36,787 bases of DNA, taken from positions 1 through 36,787 of the forward strand of contig DEUB01000026.1 in NCBI GenBank assembly GCA_002362385.1. Direction: 5' to 3'. The notes under the pieces were generated by a model. The model saw only the letters and a program-made list of their open reading frames with translations. It did no database searches and had not been told where the DNA came from. Below are positions 6,466 through 15,562 of this stretch, in pieces; within the stretch, counting starts at the first letter, position 1, and each line of letters begins with the position of its first letter. Source of the stretch: Lachnospiraceae bacterium UBA3273 (GTDB lineage: Bacteria > Bacillota > Clostridia > Lachnospirales > Lachnospiraceae). Both the position numbers and the translations under genes were made by a program.

Positions 6466-7380
6466 ATGGAAAACATCATTGAGGTAAATCATCTGTCCAA
6501 GTCCTACGGCAGCATCCATGCGGTAAAGGATGTAAGCCTTTTTGTAAAACAGGGAAAGCTGTTTGCGTTTTTGGGACCGAACGGGGCGGGCAAATCCACC
6601 ACAATTAATTCGATCTGTACATTTTTGAAGCCGGATAAGGGAGAAGTGCTTGTAAACGGTTACAGATTGGGGAAGGATGATGACCGGATACGGGACAGCA
6701 TCGGCGTGGTCTTTCAGGAAAGCCTTTTGGACAGACTTCTGACCGTGGAAGAGAACCTGTATATCCGGGGCAGCTACTACCAATTAAAGGGAAAGGCTTT
6801 AAAAGAAGCGGTAAAGAAGGCGTGTCAGGCTGTGGAGATCGAAAGCCTTTTAAAGCGCCCCTACGGGAAACTGTCGGGAGGGCAGAGAAGGAGGGCGGAT
6901 ATTGCCAGGGCCCTTGTGCATACGCCCAAAATCCTTTTTCTGGATGAGCCTACCACAGGACTGGATCCCCAGACCAGAAAAAACGTGTGGGACACCGTGA
7001 AAAGACTGCAAAAAGAGCAGGGAATGACTGTGTTTTTGACCACACATTATATGGAAGAAGCGGAGGAAGCGGATTACTGTGTGGTCGTGGATGACGGAAA
7101 GATCGCGGCGGAGGGAACCCCTTTTGACCTGAAGGAAAAATATGCAAAGGATAAGCTGTGTTTAAAGCCGGAAAAAGAGCCGGAAATCATAAAGCTGCTT
7201 TCGGAAAAAGGGATTTCCTATGAAAAAAAGGCGGATATATTGGAAATAAAACTGCAGACCACCATGGACGCCCTGCCCCTTTTAAAGGCGGCGGAACCGT
7301 TTTTGGAGGGCTTTACGGTAGTAAAAGGCTCCATGGACGATGTGTTTTTGGAGATTACGGGAAAGGAGATACGGGAATGA
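6466..7380 (+). CDS. ABC exporter ATP-binding protein (DrrA/CcmA type)
   Basis: This is a 304-residue ATPase. Walker A is GPNGAGKST (about 37-45), Q-loop VVFQESLLDR, signature LSGGQRRRAD (about 136), Walker B ILFLDEPTTGLDP (about 156) and H-loop TTHYMEEAEEAD. The C-terminal 80 residues form the extra domain typical of drug or lipid exporter ATPases in the DrrA group. It energises export by the following ABC-2 permease, whose start it overlaps by four bases. Placement next to a LytTR-DUF3021 pair and candidate operator suggests regulated efflux, perhaps of an antimicrobial peptide or signal; the substrate is unknown. Confidence 0.93.
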   Translation: MENIIEVNHLSKSYGSIHAVKDVSLFVKQGKLFAFLGPNGAGKSTTINSICTFLKPDKGEVLVNGYRLGKDDDRIRDSIGVVFQESLLDRLLTVEENLYIRGSYYQLKGKALKEAVKKACQAVEIESLLKRPYGKLSGGQRRRADIARALVHTPKILFLDEPTTGLDPQTRKNVWDTVKRLQKEQGMTVFLTTHYMEEAEEADYCVVVDDGKIAAEGTPFDLKEKYAKDKLCLKPEKEPEIIKLLSEKGISYEKKADILEIKLQTTMDALPLLKAAEPFLEGFTVVKGSMDDVFLEITGKEIRE

Positions 7381-8234
7381 ATGCATTTGCAAAAAGAAAT
7401 CTGAAGTTATACCTAAGGGACAGATCCTCCGTGATTTTTTCCCTTCTTGCGGTATTTATCGTCATTGTCCTTTACGTGTTGTTTTTGGGGGATGTATATA
7501 CAAATGATCTGAAGGAATTTGAAGGCGCCGGGGAAATGATGGATAACTGGGTCATGGCAGGGATCCTGGCCATTACCAGCATGACCGCTACCTTTGGAAT
7601 GCTTGGAACCATGGTACAGGACAAAGCATCTGGCATAGAAAAGGATTTTTATGTGTCGCCGGTAAAAAGGTGGAGAATGGCAGCAGGATATATGGCAAGC
7701 GCTTATCTGGTCGGCGTGGTCATGAGCCTGCTTGCCCTTTGCGTGGCGGAAATCTATATTGTTTTAAACGGAGGACAGCGTATGGAGCTTTGGGCATTAA
7801 CGCAGACTGTTTCTGCCATTCTGCTCACTTCTTTTATGAATACGTCCATAGCGTTGTTCCTTACGACCTTGTTTCGCAGTATCAACGCCTATACTACGGC
7901 AAATATTGTTTTGGGGACGCTGATCGGGTTTTTGACGGGGATATATCTGCCCATCGGTTCCTATCCGGAGGCGGTGCAGTGGATCGTGAAGCTGTTTCCC
8001 GTGTCCCACGGGGCTTTGATCTTCCGGAATATCATGATGCAGCCCGTTATGGATAAGGCTTTTGAAGGCGTTCCCGTTTCCGTGGTAAAGGAGATCAAGG
8101 AGGATCTGGGCATTCTTTACCGGTTCGGGGACAGGGAGGTTACAACTGCTTTCAGCATTGGAATCATGGCGGCGGTTGGTCTGGTTTTCTTTGCGGCTGC
8201 ATGCGTTAACCTTTCCCGTAAGAACCGCAGTTGA
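7377..8234 (+). CDS. ABC-2 type transporter permease
   Basis: The 285-residue membrane protein has about six transmembrane segments, the first at residues 20-38 (VIFSLLAVFIVIVLYVLFL) after a basic start (AKRNLKLYLRDRSS). The large loop and the GTMVQDKASGIEKDFYVSPVKR motif are typical of ABC-2 permeases. It pairs with the ATPase encoded just upstream (ATGA overlap). No separate binding protein is present, consistent with an exporter. Confidence 0.9.
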   Translation: MNAFAKRNLKLYLRDRSSVIFSLLAVFIVIVLYVLFLGDVYTNDLKEFEGAGEMMDNWVMAGILAITSMTATFGMLGTMVQDKASGIEKDFYVSPVKRWRMAAGYMASAYLVGVVMSLLALCVAEIYIVLNGGQRMELWALTQTVSAILLTSFMNTSIALFLTTLFRSINAYTTANIVLGTLIGFLTGIYLPIGSYPEAVQWIVKLFPVSHGALIFRNIMMQPVMDKAFEGVPVSVVKEIKEDLGILYRFGDREVTTAFSIGIMAAVGLVFFAAACVNLSRKNRS

Positions 8235-8274
8235 CGGTCATGATTCAAAAGAAGTCAAAATAAGCGTTTTTTGG

Positions 8275-8303
8275 TTGTGTATCCGTAAATAATCGGATAA
8301 AAT
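8275..8303 (+). promoter_or_regulatory. Candidate sigma-A promoter of the K+ channel gene
   Basis: TTGTGT (8275-8280) and TAAAAT (8298-8303) have a 17-base spacer. A small inverted repeat, TATCCG/CGGATA, overlaps the spacer. A GCCCTG/CAGGGC stem (8314-8319 with 8336-8341) followed by ATTTTTAT lies in the predicted leader and could be a weak terminator or attenuator. Confidence 0.4.
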
Positions 8304-8379
8304 AGCAGTAGCGGCCCTGTATGATTTAGCAGCGGCAGGGCGTTGCAATTTTTATATTTCGGATACGGGGAATCAGGAA

Positions 8380-9336
8380 ATGAACGCAAAGAAGAAACGC
8401 ATTTTTGATATTATCCAGATCGGCAAAAAAGACGATCTTACAAGCCGGGCTTTTGATATTTTTATTGTTCTTACCATTATTACCAATATTGCGGTGCTGT
8501 TTTTGGATACTTTTGATGAATTAAGCGCCTATGCGCCCCTGTTTAAGACGGTAGAAACCGTTACAGTTGTTATTTTTTGTGTGGAATATCTCCTGCGCAT
8601 CTGGACGGCGGAATATTTATATCCGGGCAGGGGACGCATTAAGGCTGTTCTGAAATTCCTAATCTCCTTTGACGGGATCGTGGACCTGTGTACCATTTTA
8701 CCCTTTTTCTTTTTGTCGGGCTTTATTGCTTTCCGCATGCTGCGGGTGGTCCGGATCTTCCATCTTTTCAGGATCAATGCCTATTATGATTCTTTTAATG
8801 TCATCACTTCCGTTTTATATGAAAAGAAAAACCAGATCATATCATCGGTATTTATCATTATGGTGCTGATCATGGCCTCCTCCCTGTGCATGTACAGTGC
8901 GGAACACGAGGTGCAGCCGGGGGTATTCAACAATGCCTTTTCCGGAATCTGGTGGAGCATATCCACGATCCTTACGGTGGGATACGGGGATATTTATCCC
9001 GTGACCATTCTGGGGCGTATCATGGCCATTATCATATCGTTCTTAGGCGTAGGCGTGGTGGCCATTCCGACAGGTATTATTTCAGCCGGTTTTGTGGAAC
9101 AGTATACGCAATTGCAGATGGCCAGATCTACGGATAATATGAAGGGGACCGTTAAGATCGAAATAGACGCCGACAGTCCCTTTTTGAACCTCTCCATAAA
9201 AAAGGCGGAGGAGCAGTATCACATAACGGCGTTAGTGATTGTCAGAAAGGGAGAGGTCATCCTTCCGGTGGAAAGTATGAAATTAAAACAGAAAGATATG
9301 CTGATCTACCAGACGGACAGAGTCCTTGAAATTTAA
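8380..9336 (+). CDS. Voltage-gated-type potassium channel
   Basis: This 318-residue protein has six membrane segments. The S4-like helix FRMLRVVRIFHLFRI (about 118-132) has arginines at roughly every third position. The selectivity filter is TVGYGD (about 199-204) in the pore loop, followed by the last helix. The C-terminal 90 residues (IEIDADSPFLNLSIKKAEEQ ... ILPVESMKLKQKDMLIYQTD) resemble an RCK/TrkA-C-type ligand domain, so gating by a nucleotide or ion is possible. It likely carries K+ out of the cell. It lies near the K+ uptake pair at 10363-12406. Confidence 0.9.
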   Translation: MNAKKKRIFDIIQIGKKDDLTSRAFDIFIVLTIITNIAVLFLDTFDELSAYAPLFKTVETVTVVIFCVEYLLRIWTAEYLYPGRGRIKAVLKFLISFDGIVDLCTILPFFFLSGFIAFRMLRVVRIFHLFRINAYYDSFNVITSVLYEKKNQIISSVFIIMVLIMASSLCMYSAEHEVQPGVFNNAFSGIWWSISTILTVGYGDIYPVTILGRIMAIIISFLGVGVVAIPTGIISAGFVEQYTQLQMARSTDNMKGTVKIEIDADSPFLNLSIKKAEEQYHITALVIVRKGEVILPVESMKLKQKDMLIYQTDRVLEI

Positions 9337-9480
9337 GCTTTGGGAATCTGACGGTAAATTATAACATAATCGTGACTAAATCATAAAAAGGTCTGGTAAA
9401 AGGTACGCTTTTTTCGTATAATAGCACTATCGCAAAGATGAAAGGGCGAGAATGTTCGCCTTTCGGCTATGGAGGAAAAA

Positions 9481-10359
9481 ATGGAAAAGATTAGGATTAT
9501 TACGGACTCGGCAAGTGATATTACCGACGAAAATGAAAAAGATCTGGACATCAGGGTATTACCCTTCCAGATTGCGTTGGGAGACAGCTCCTACACAAGC
9601 CGGCTGGATTTTGATAACGACGGATTTTATGAGTTGATGGCCCAATATGACGAGATACCCAAAACCTCCCAGATAACCCCTTTTGAATTTCAGGAACTGT
9701 ATCTTAAAGAGGCAGAGGCGGGATATACGGATATTATCCTGGTGCTGATCAATTCCCATGGCTCTTCGACCTTCGGAAATTCGGTCATGGCAAAGGAAGC
9801 TTTTTTTGATGAGCATCCGGAATATGAGGGAAAACTGCATATTTACAATATTGACGGAAAAGGCTACTCTGCCATTTACGGCGTTCCGGTGGTGGACGGG
9901 GCCAGGATGATCAAAGAAGGAAAAAGTGCAAAGGAAGTTGACGCATACATAAGGAACGCAATAGATAACAGGCGTATTTATTTTGGTATGTATACCCTCA
10001 AATATGCGGGTAAATCCGGCAGGATACCCAGTGCGGCGGCATTTGTGGGAGACAGGCTGAATTTAAAGCCCATTATGAAGATCTGTGACAATGAGATCAC
10101 AACCGGCGCAAAGGTGCGGGGAGAGGGGAAGCTGATTCCCAAGATCGTGGATATGAGCATTGCGGATATGAAGCCGGGGACTCCTTATGAAGTGATCTAT
10201 GGCAATGACTTAAATGCCAAGGAGGAGATAGAAGCGTTGATGAAGGAGCGCGTGGGTTACGGTCCCGCAGGCTACTATCAGATAGGCGCAGCCATTGCCG
10301 CCAATGCAGGACCGAGAACCGTAGGTCTTTCTTTCTATATAAAAGGATCCGATAAATAA
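9481..10359 (+). CDS. DegV family fatty-acid-binding protein
   Basis: The product is 292 residues from ATG 9481 (GGAGG six bases upstream); the ATG at 9469 lies within that site. The N-terminus MEKIRIITDSASDIT, the central NSHGSSTFGNSVMAKEAF and the GKSGRIPSAAAFVGDRLNLK block are DegV/FakB hallmarks. These proteins bind a fatty acid for phosphorylation by FakA. A GAAAGG/CCTTTC stem-loop (9440-9465) lies in the leader. A -10 TATAAT at 9417-9422 has only a weak -35. Its stop is three bases from the stop of the convergent trkA gene, with no terminator between. Confidence 0.92.
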   Translation: MEKIRIITDSASDITDENEKDLDIRVLPFQIALGDSSYTSRLDFDNDGFYELMAQYDEIPKTSQITPFEFQELYLKEAEAGYTDIILVLINSHGSSTFGNSVMAKEAFFDEHPEYEGKLHIYNIDGKGYSAIYGVPVVDGARMIKEGKSAKEVDAYIRNAIDNRRIYFGMYTLKYAGKSGRIPSAAAFVGDRLNLKPIMKICDNEITTGAKVRGEGKLIPKIVDMSIADMKPGTPYEVIYGNDLNAKEEIEALMKERVGYGPAGYYQIGAAIAANAGPRTVGLSFYIKGSDK

Positions 10360-10362
10360 AGT

Positions 10363-11022
10363 CTACTCTTCCGGTATACGGGCGGTAAGCTTGAATACGT
10401 CGGAGGATTTGCCGATGACTATAATATGGCTTCCCTTTTCAAATACATGTTCCCCTCCGGGACTTGGATTGATCTGGGAGCCGTTTTTTGTTGCAATAAT
10501 ATTGATGTGGTAATTTTTCCGCACATCCACTTCCATAATGGTCTTTCCCGCCCATTCAGGAAGAATGGGGATTTCAAAAATGGAATATTCGCTCGTCAGT
10601 TCAATGTAATCAAAAATATTGGTGGCATTATAGCGTACGGCCAGTTTCTCTGCGATTTCGCGCTCGGGATAGAATACCTCGTCGGCCCCGATCTTTTTTA
10701 AGAATTCGGCCTGTCTTAAACGTCTCGCTTTGGATATGACGTAATGTGCACCTAACTCCTTCAAAATAGAAGTGATTTCCAGAGAGGAGTAGAAGTCCTC
10801 GCCGATGGCTACAAAGCAATAGTCAAAATTATTGACGCCTATAGAGCGCAGAACCGCTTCGTTGGTACAGTCTCCTATGACGGAATCCGGAAAGATCGGG
10901 GCGAGTTCCTGGATGATGTATTCGTTTTTATCTACGATCATCACATCGTTTCCCATTTCCTGCATCTTTGCGGCAAGGTGCCGCCCTAAGGTGCCCATTC
11001 CGATAACCAATATAGATTTCAT
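10363..11022 (-). CDS. trkA: Potassium uptake regulatory subunit TrkA/KtrA
   Basis: The 219-residue cytosolic protein has an N-terminal Rossmann RCK-N domain (KSILVIGMGTLGRHLAAKM with GxGxxG, acidic IVDKNEY after strand 2, residues 1-130) and an RCK-C domain from about 135 (FEIPILPEWAGKTIMEVDV ... GSHIIVIGKSSDVFKL). It forms the gating ring of a Ktr/Trk uptake channel and binds nucleotides, in many Firmicutes also c-di-AMP. It lies 40 bases behind the trkH-like gene and is probably cotranscribed with it. KtrA is the equally suitable name. Confidence 0.92.
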   Translation of the reverse strand: MKSILVIGMGTLGRHLAAKMQEMGNDVMIVDKNEYIIQELAPIFPDSVIGDCTNEAVLRSIGVNNFDYCFVAIGEDFYSSLEITSILKELGAHYVISKARRLRQAEFLKKIGADEVFYPEREIAEKLAVRYNATNIFDYIELTSEYSIFEIPILPEWAGKTIMEVDVRKNYHINIIATKNGSQINPSPGGEHVFEKGSHIIVIGKSSDVFKLTARIPEE

Positions 11023-11062
11023 ATGTTTCGTCCTTCTTTCTATATAATATATTTATCATAAA

Positions 11063-12406
11063 TCAGCCGATAATAATAGGTTCCGCAGGTCTGTTTAAGG
11101 GAGGTTTTTGTTTTTGTTCGCCGAATACCAGCATCATGGAAAGTCCTCCTATACGGCCGGCAAACATTAAGAAGGCCAGGATCATATGGGAGAGGAGGGA
11201 CAAAGAAGGGGTCAGGCCCCTGGAAAGCCCTACGGTCGCGGCGGCGGATATGGTTTCAAAAAGGATATCCGTTATGGAATATGGCTCCACGTGGCAGATG
11301 ATCATGGTGGCGAGCAAAATTCCCGATAAATAAATAATGATGATGACTGCGGCATGTTTGACAAGATTTGCGTCCAGGCTTCTTTTAAACAGCGTGATCT
11401 GGCTGTGTCCCCTGGACATGGAAACCATGGCAAAGAAAACGACGGCAAGGGTGGAGGTCTTAATGCCGCCGGCGGTGGAGCCGGGGCTTCCGCCGATAAA
11501 CATGAGTATCATGGATAAAAGGCTTCCGGATTCCGATAAGGATGCCGTGTCCATGGAGTTAAAGCCGGCAGTTCTGGTGGTAACGGACATAAACGCCGAA
11601 GAAAGCAGTTTTTGGGGGAGGGACAGCCCTTCCAGATTTCCGTGGTATTCAAAGATAAAAAATCCGGCGGTTCCCATAAGGATAAGAAAAGCCGTGGTGG
11701 ATAAAACGATTTTGGCGTGGAGGGAATACTTGCCGAAACGAATGCCGTATCTGACAATTTCATCCCACACAAGAAAACCGATCCCGCCCACGATGATCAA
11801 AAGCATAATGGTAATATTTACCACAGGGTCCTGTTCGTAAGCGGTAAGGGATGAGAATTGTTCAAAACGCCCCATGAGATCAAACCCCGCGTTACAAAAA
11901 GCGGAAACGGAGTGAAAGACGGCATAATAACTTCCCGTCAGAAGTCCCATTTGGGGAATGAAGCGTACCGCCAGAAAAAGCGCGCCGATCCCTTCACAGA
12001 TGAGGGTGCCCTTTACGATCTGCTTTACCAGTTTTACCATACCGCTGATGCGGACGGTGCCGGCGGACTGCATTAAAAGAAGCCTTTCGTGAAGGCTGAT
12101 CTTGCGTTTTAAAAAGATGAACAGCATAATGATGATGGTCATTAAGCCGATCCCTCCGATCTGGATCATGAGAAGGATAATAAACTGCCCGAAAAGAGAC
12201 CAGTGGGAAAAGGTGTCAAAGACCACAAGGCCGGTCACGCAGGTGGCGCTGGTGGCGGTAAAAAGAGCATCAGGGAAACCGGTCCATTCCCCGGTCCTGG
12301 ACGAACAGGGAAGGCATAGAAGCAGGGAACCGGATAAAATAACGATCAGAAAACTTAATGCGATCAACCGGGTCGCACTTATGCGTTTCAACCATTTTGA
12401 AATCAT
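11063..12406 (-). CDS. trkH: TrkH/KtrB potassium uptake channel subunit
   Basis: This 447-residue membrane protein has the four-fold M1-pore-M2 design of the SKT family. The pore-loop segments are visible as TSATCVTGLVVFDT, SVSAFCNAGFDLM, SVTTRTAGFNSMD and AAATVGLSRGLT, each with the selectivity-filter glycine. Length fits KtrB. It imports K+, probably Na+- or gradient-driven, with TrkA as gate. CGGAGG precedes the start. The gene is divergent from rel. A dyad ATTGTGC/GCACAAT spans 12438-12476 in the shared intergenic region. No c-di-AMP riboswitch fits in the 94 bases before the rel promoter. Confidence 0.93.
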   Translation of the reverse strand: MISKWLKRISATRLIALSFLIVILSGSLLLCLPCSSRTGEWTGFPDALFTATSATCVTGLVVFDTFSHWSLFGQFIILLMIQIGGIGLMTIIIMLFIFLKRKISLHERLLLMQSAGTVRISGMVKLVKQIVKGTLICEGIGALFLAVRFIPQMGLLTGSYYAVFHSVSAFCNAGFDLMGRFEQFSSLTAYEQDPVVNITIMLLIIVGGIGFLVWDEIVRYGIRFGKYSLHAKIVLSTTAFLILMGTAGFFIFEYHGNLEGLSLPQKLLSSAFMSVTTRTAGFNSMDTASLSESGSLLSMILMFIGGSPGSTAGGIKTSTLAVVFFAMVSMSRGHSQITLFKRSLDANLVKHAAVIIIIYLSGILLATMIICHVEPYSITDILFETISAAATVGLSRGLTPSLSLLSHMILAFLMFAGRIGGLSMMLVFGEQKQKPPLNRPAEPIIIG

Positions 12407-12500
12407 GGAAAACCTCCGTGTAATATAAGTTTTGCCCTATTGTGCAATAATTACCCGAGAACAATTTTAGCACAATCGGGCGCCTTTGCGTAGTAGGAAA

Positions 12501-12529
12501 TTGACGAAAAGAAAAAATAATAATATAAT
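12501..12529 (+). promoter_or_regulatory. Strong sigma-A promoter of rel
   Basis: TTGACG (12501-12506), a 17-base spacer and a consensus TATAAT (12524-12529). The predicted transcript starts near 12536, giving a leader of about 25 bases to ATG 12561. This placement excludes the in-frame TTG at 12486 as the start. Confidence 0.75.
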
Positions 12530-12560
12530 CTTAGTTATATTGGTAAAGCAGGCGGTAAAT

Positions 12561-14879
12561 ATGGCAGAAAGTACGCAGAATATAACGGAAACCCCGGAGG
12601 AGAAAAAAACAGAGCTGGTAATTGACGACGGCCGGATCGAAGCGATGGAGGAATTTAAAAGTCCCGAAGAGCTTTATGAGGATCTGATCGCCAGAGTTTA
12701 CAAGTACCACCCAAGTGACGATATTTCTTTGATCGAAAAGGCGTATCGCCTTGCTTATGATGCCCATAAAGACCAGGCGCGCAAATCGGGAGAGCCTTAC
12801 ATCATCCATCCTTTGTGCGTGGCCATCATCCTGGCGGATCTGGAAATGGATAAGGAAACCATTGCGGCGGGGCTTTTACATGATGTGGTGGAGGATACGA
12901 TCTTTACCACGGAAGAGATAGAGGAAAAATTCGGAAGCGATGTAGCGCTTCTGGTAGACGGGGTTACCAAGCTGGGAAGACTGCAGTATGACGGGGATAA
13001 GATAGAGCTGCAGGCGGAAAATCTGCGTAAAATGTTCCTTGCCATGGCCAAGGATATCAGAGTCATCATCATCAAGCTCGCCGACAGACTCCACAATATG
13101 CGCACCTTAAAGCATATGGTTCCGGAAAAGCAGCAGGAAAAGGCGAGGGAAACTCTGGATATTTATTCTCCCATTGCCCACAGGCTGGGAATTTCCAAGC
13201 TCAAGGTAGAGTTAGACGATCTTTCTTTAAAATATCTGCAGCCGGATGTCTATTACGATCTTGTAGAAAAAATTGCCGTCAGGAAAAGCGAGCGGGAAAA
13301 ATATGTCCAGAATATCGTGGACGAAGTCAGCAGACATATTGAAAATGCGGGAATCAAGGCTAAAATTGACGGAAGAGTCAAACATTTCTTCAGTATTTAC
13401 AAAAAAATGAAAAATCAGAATAAGACCATTGACCAGATCTACGATCTCTTTGCCGTGCGCATTATCGTTAACAGCGTGAAGGAGTGCTATGCGGCTCTGG
13501 GCGTTATTCATGAAATGTATAAACCCATACCGGGCAGGTTCAAAGATTACATTGCCATGCCCAAGGGAAATATGTACCAGTCTTTGCACACCACATTGAT
13601 CGGCACTAAGGGACAGCCCTTTGAGATACAGATCCGCACCTATGAAATGCATAAAACGGCGGAATACGGCATTGCAGCCCATTGGAAGTATAAGGAGGCG
13701 GCTGACGGTAAAAAGGTTTCTACCGGCGAAGAGGAGAAGCTTTCCTGGTTGAAACAGATCCTGGAATGGCAGAGGGATACTTCCGACAACCGTGAATTTT
13801 TGAAGCTCTTAAAGAGCGATCTGGATCTGTTTGCCGATAACGTATACTGCTTTACGCCTACGGGAGATGTAAAAAACCTTCCTGCAGGCTCCACCCCTAT
13901 TGATTTTGCTTACAGCATCCATTCCGCCGTAGGAAATAAAATGGTAGGCGCAAGGGTAAACGGCAAGCTGGTAACCAATGATTATGTGTTGGGCAACGGG
14001 GATAAGGTAGAGATCCTGACCAGCCAGAATTCCAGGGGGCCCAGCAGGGACTGGCTCAACGTGGTCAAATCCACACAGGCCAAAAATAAGATCAACCAGT
14101 GGTTTAAAAATGAATTTAAAGATGAAAATATCATAAAGGGAAAAGACCTTTTACAAAGCTACTGCAAGGCAAAATCCATAAATCAGGTGGATGTGATGCG
14201 GCCTGAATATATGGAAGCCATTATGAAAAAATACGGCTTTAAGGACTGGGAATCCGTTCTGGCGGCCATCGGCCACGGCGGTTTGAAGGAAGGGCAGATC
14301 ATCAATAAGATGAAGGAGCTTTACGATAAGGACCACATGAAGGAAATGACCGATGAAGAGGTGCTTAAGAATGTGGAGGAAAACGCCGCAGCGAAGCAGA
14401 TGCTTTCGAAAGGCAGATCCCAGAGCGGCATCGTGGTCAAAGGCATCCATGACGTGGCGGTGCGCTTTTCCAAGTGCTGTTCCCCGGTGCCGGGAGACGA
14501 GATCGTGGGCTTTGTCACAAGGGGACGGGGCGTGTCCATCCACAGGACGGATTGTATCAATATCATTAATTTACAGGAAAGCGAGCGGGTACGGCTCATT
14601 GATGCGGAGTGGCAGGACGAAAGTCTGGATGGAGCGGGAAAATTCCTGGCCGAGATCACGATTTATGCCAATAACCGCAGCGGCCTTTTGGCAGATATTT
14701 CCAGAGCCCTTACGGAGAAAAATATTGATATTATCAGTATGAATACCAAAACCAGCAAGCAGGGCGTGGCAACCATGTCCACTGCTTTTGAAGTCAGCAG
14801 CAAGGATGAGCTGAACCGGGTCGTAGAAAAGCTGAGAGGTATGGAAAGCGTTATCGATATAGAGAGGACCAGAGGTTAG
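12561..14879 (+). CDS. rel: Bifunctional (p)ppGpp synthetase/hydrolase Rel
   Basis: This 772-residue RelA/SpoT homologue makes and degrades the stringent-response alarmone. The hydrolase domain has H83, the HD pair at 107-108 and EDT after it, so it looks active. The synthetase follows at about 270-400 (IYDLFAVRIIV, GRFKDYIAMPKGNMYQSLHTT). TGS is at about 430-490 (CFTPTGDVKNLPAGSTPIDF), a zinc-finger/helical region has KCCSPVPGDEIVGFVTRG, and a C-terminal ACT domain holds ITIYANNRSGLLADISRAL. The start ATG has AGGCGG upstream. Two downstream genes follow closely on the same strand. Confidence 0.95.
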   Translation: MAESTQNITETPEEKKTELVIDDGRIEAMEEFKSPEELYEDLIARVYKYHPSDDISLIEKAYRLAYDAHKDQARKSGEPYIIHPLCVAIILADLEMDKETIAAGLLHDVVEDTIFTTEEIEEKFGSDVALLVDGVTKLGRLQYDGDKIELQAENLRKMFLAMAKDIRVIIIKLADRLHNMRTLKHMVPEKQQEKARETLDIYSPIAHRLGISKLKVELDDLSLKYLQPDVYYDLVEKIAVRKSEREKYVQNIVDEVSRHIENAGIKAKIDGRVKHFFSIYKKMKNQNKTIDQIYDLFAVRIIVNSVKECYAALGVIHEMYKPIPGRFKDYIAMPKGNMYQSLHTTLIGTKGQPFEIQIRTYEMHKTAEYGIAAHWKYKEAADGKKVSTGEEEKLSWLKQILEWQRDTSDNREFLKLLKSDLDLFADNVYCFTPTGDVKNLPAGSTPIDFAYSIHSAVGNKMVGARVNGKLVTNDYVLGNGDKVEILTSQNSRGPSRDWLNVVKSTQAKNKINQWFKNEFKDENIIKGKDLLQSYCKAKSINQVDVMRPEYMEAIMKKYGFKDWESVLAAIGHGGLKEGQIINKMKELYDKDHMKEMTDEEVLKNVEENAAAKQMLSKGRSQSGIVVKGIHDVAVRFSKCCSPVPGDEIVGFVTRGRGVSIHRTDCINIINLQESERVRLIDAEWQDESLDGAGKFLAEITIYANNRSGLLADISRALTEKNIDIISMNTKTSKQGVATMSTAFEVSSKDELNRVVEKLRGMESVIDIERTRG

Positions 14880-14918
14880 CGGGAAGATTGGTGTATCTGC
14901 CCGGGTCAGGAGGTAAAA

Positions 14919-15545
14919 ATGTTAAAAATTGGCAAGATGATTTTGAGTTCATGCGCTACAAACTGTTTTTTTGTTTATGACGACCAAAGAAAAGACGCCG
15001 TTGTATTCGATCCCGGAGACGAGGGCGGACTGGTTTATGAAAAACTTACGGGGGCAGGTCTTAAGGTGGCGGCGATCTATCTGACACACGGCCATTTTGA
15101 CCATATTGAAGGCTGTAATGAATTGAAGAAATTAAGCGGCGTCAAGATCTATGCCCTGGATGAAGAGGCGGATATCTGCCGGGATGTGAATTTGAATTTA
15201 TCGGAAGGCTTTGGAATGGCGTACAGGGTGGAACCGGACGGTTATGTCCATGACGGGGATGTGTGCAAAGAAGCGGGCATGACTTTCCTTGTAATAGCCA
15301 CGCCCGGCCATACAAAAGGAAGCTGCGCTTATTATTTTGAAGAGGAAGGTTTCCTGATAGGAGGGGACACGCTCTTTTTAGAATCGGTAGGAAGGACGGA
15401 TTTCCCCACCGGTTCCATGTCCGAGCTGGTAAGGAGCGTCAAGGAAAAACTCTTTGTGCTTCCGGATGAGGTAAAGGTCTTTTCGGGACACGGGGAAGCG
15501 ACCACCATCGGACACGAGAAAAAATATAATCCTTTTTTGCAATAG
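14919..15545 (+). CDS. MBL-fold metallo-hydrolase (glyoxalase II-like)
   Basis: The 208-residue protein has the metallo-beta-lactamase signature THGHFDHIEG (HxHxDH), a later histidine in ATPGHTKGSCAYYFEEE, the metal aspartate in GGDTLF and a final histidine in FSGHGEATTIGHE. Size and motif spacing match the short YcbL/glyoxalase II-like thioesterase group often placed between rel and hemZ in Clostridia. AGGAGG precedes the ATG. The natural substrate is uncertain; an acyl-glutathione-like or acyl thiol ester is the family expectation. Confidence 0.9.
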   Translation: MLKIGKMILSSCATNCFFVYDDQRKDAVVFDPGDEGGLVYEKLTGAGLKVAAIYLTHGHFDHIEGCNELKKLSGVKIYALDEEADICRDVNLNLSEGFGMAYRVEPDGYVHDGDVCKEAGMTFLVIATPGHTKGSCAYYFEEEGFLIGGDTLFLESVGRTDFPTGSMSELVRSVKEKLFVLPDEVKVFSGHGEATTIGHEKKYNPFLQ

Positions 15546-15562
15546 AAGGACAAAGGAGCAGT

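Noticed and set aside
11136..12428. Several long plus-strand frames across trkH
   Set aside because: They are antisense shadows of a clear K+ transporter gene with all pore motifs on the minus strand.
12407..12500. Possible c-di-AMP (ydaO-type) riboswitch before trkH
   Set aside because: Fewer than 100 bases are available and no conserved riboswitch elements are visible; only a 7-bp dyad is present.
12486..12560. N-terminal extension of Rel from a TTG
   Set aside because: The region contains the -35 and -10 of the rel promoter, and ATG 12561 has a proper ribosome site and gives normal length.
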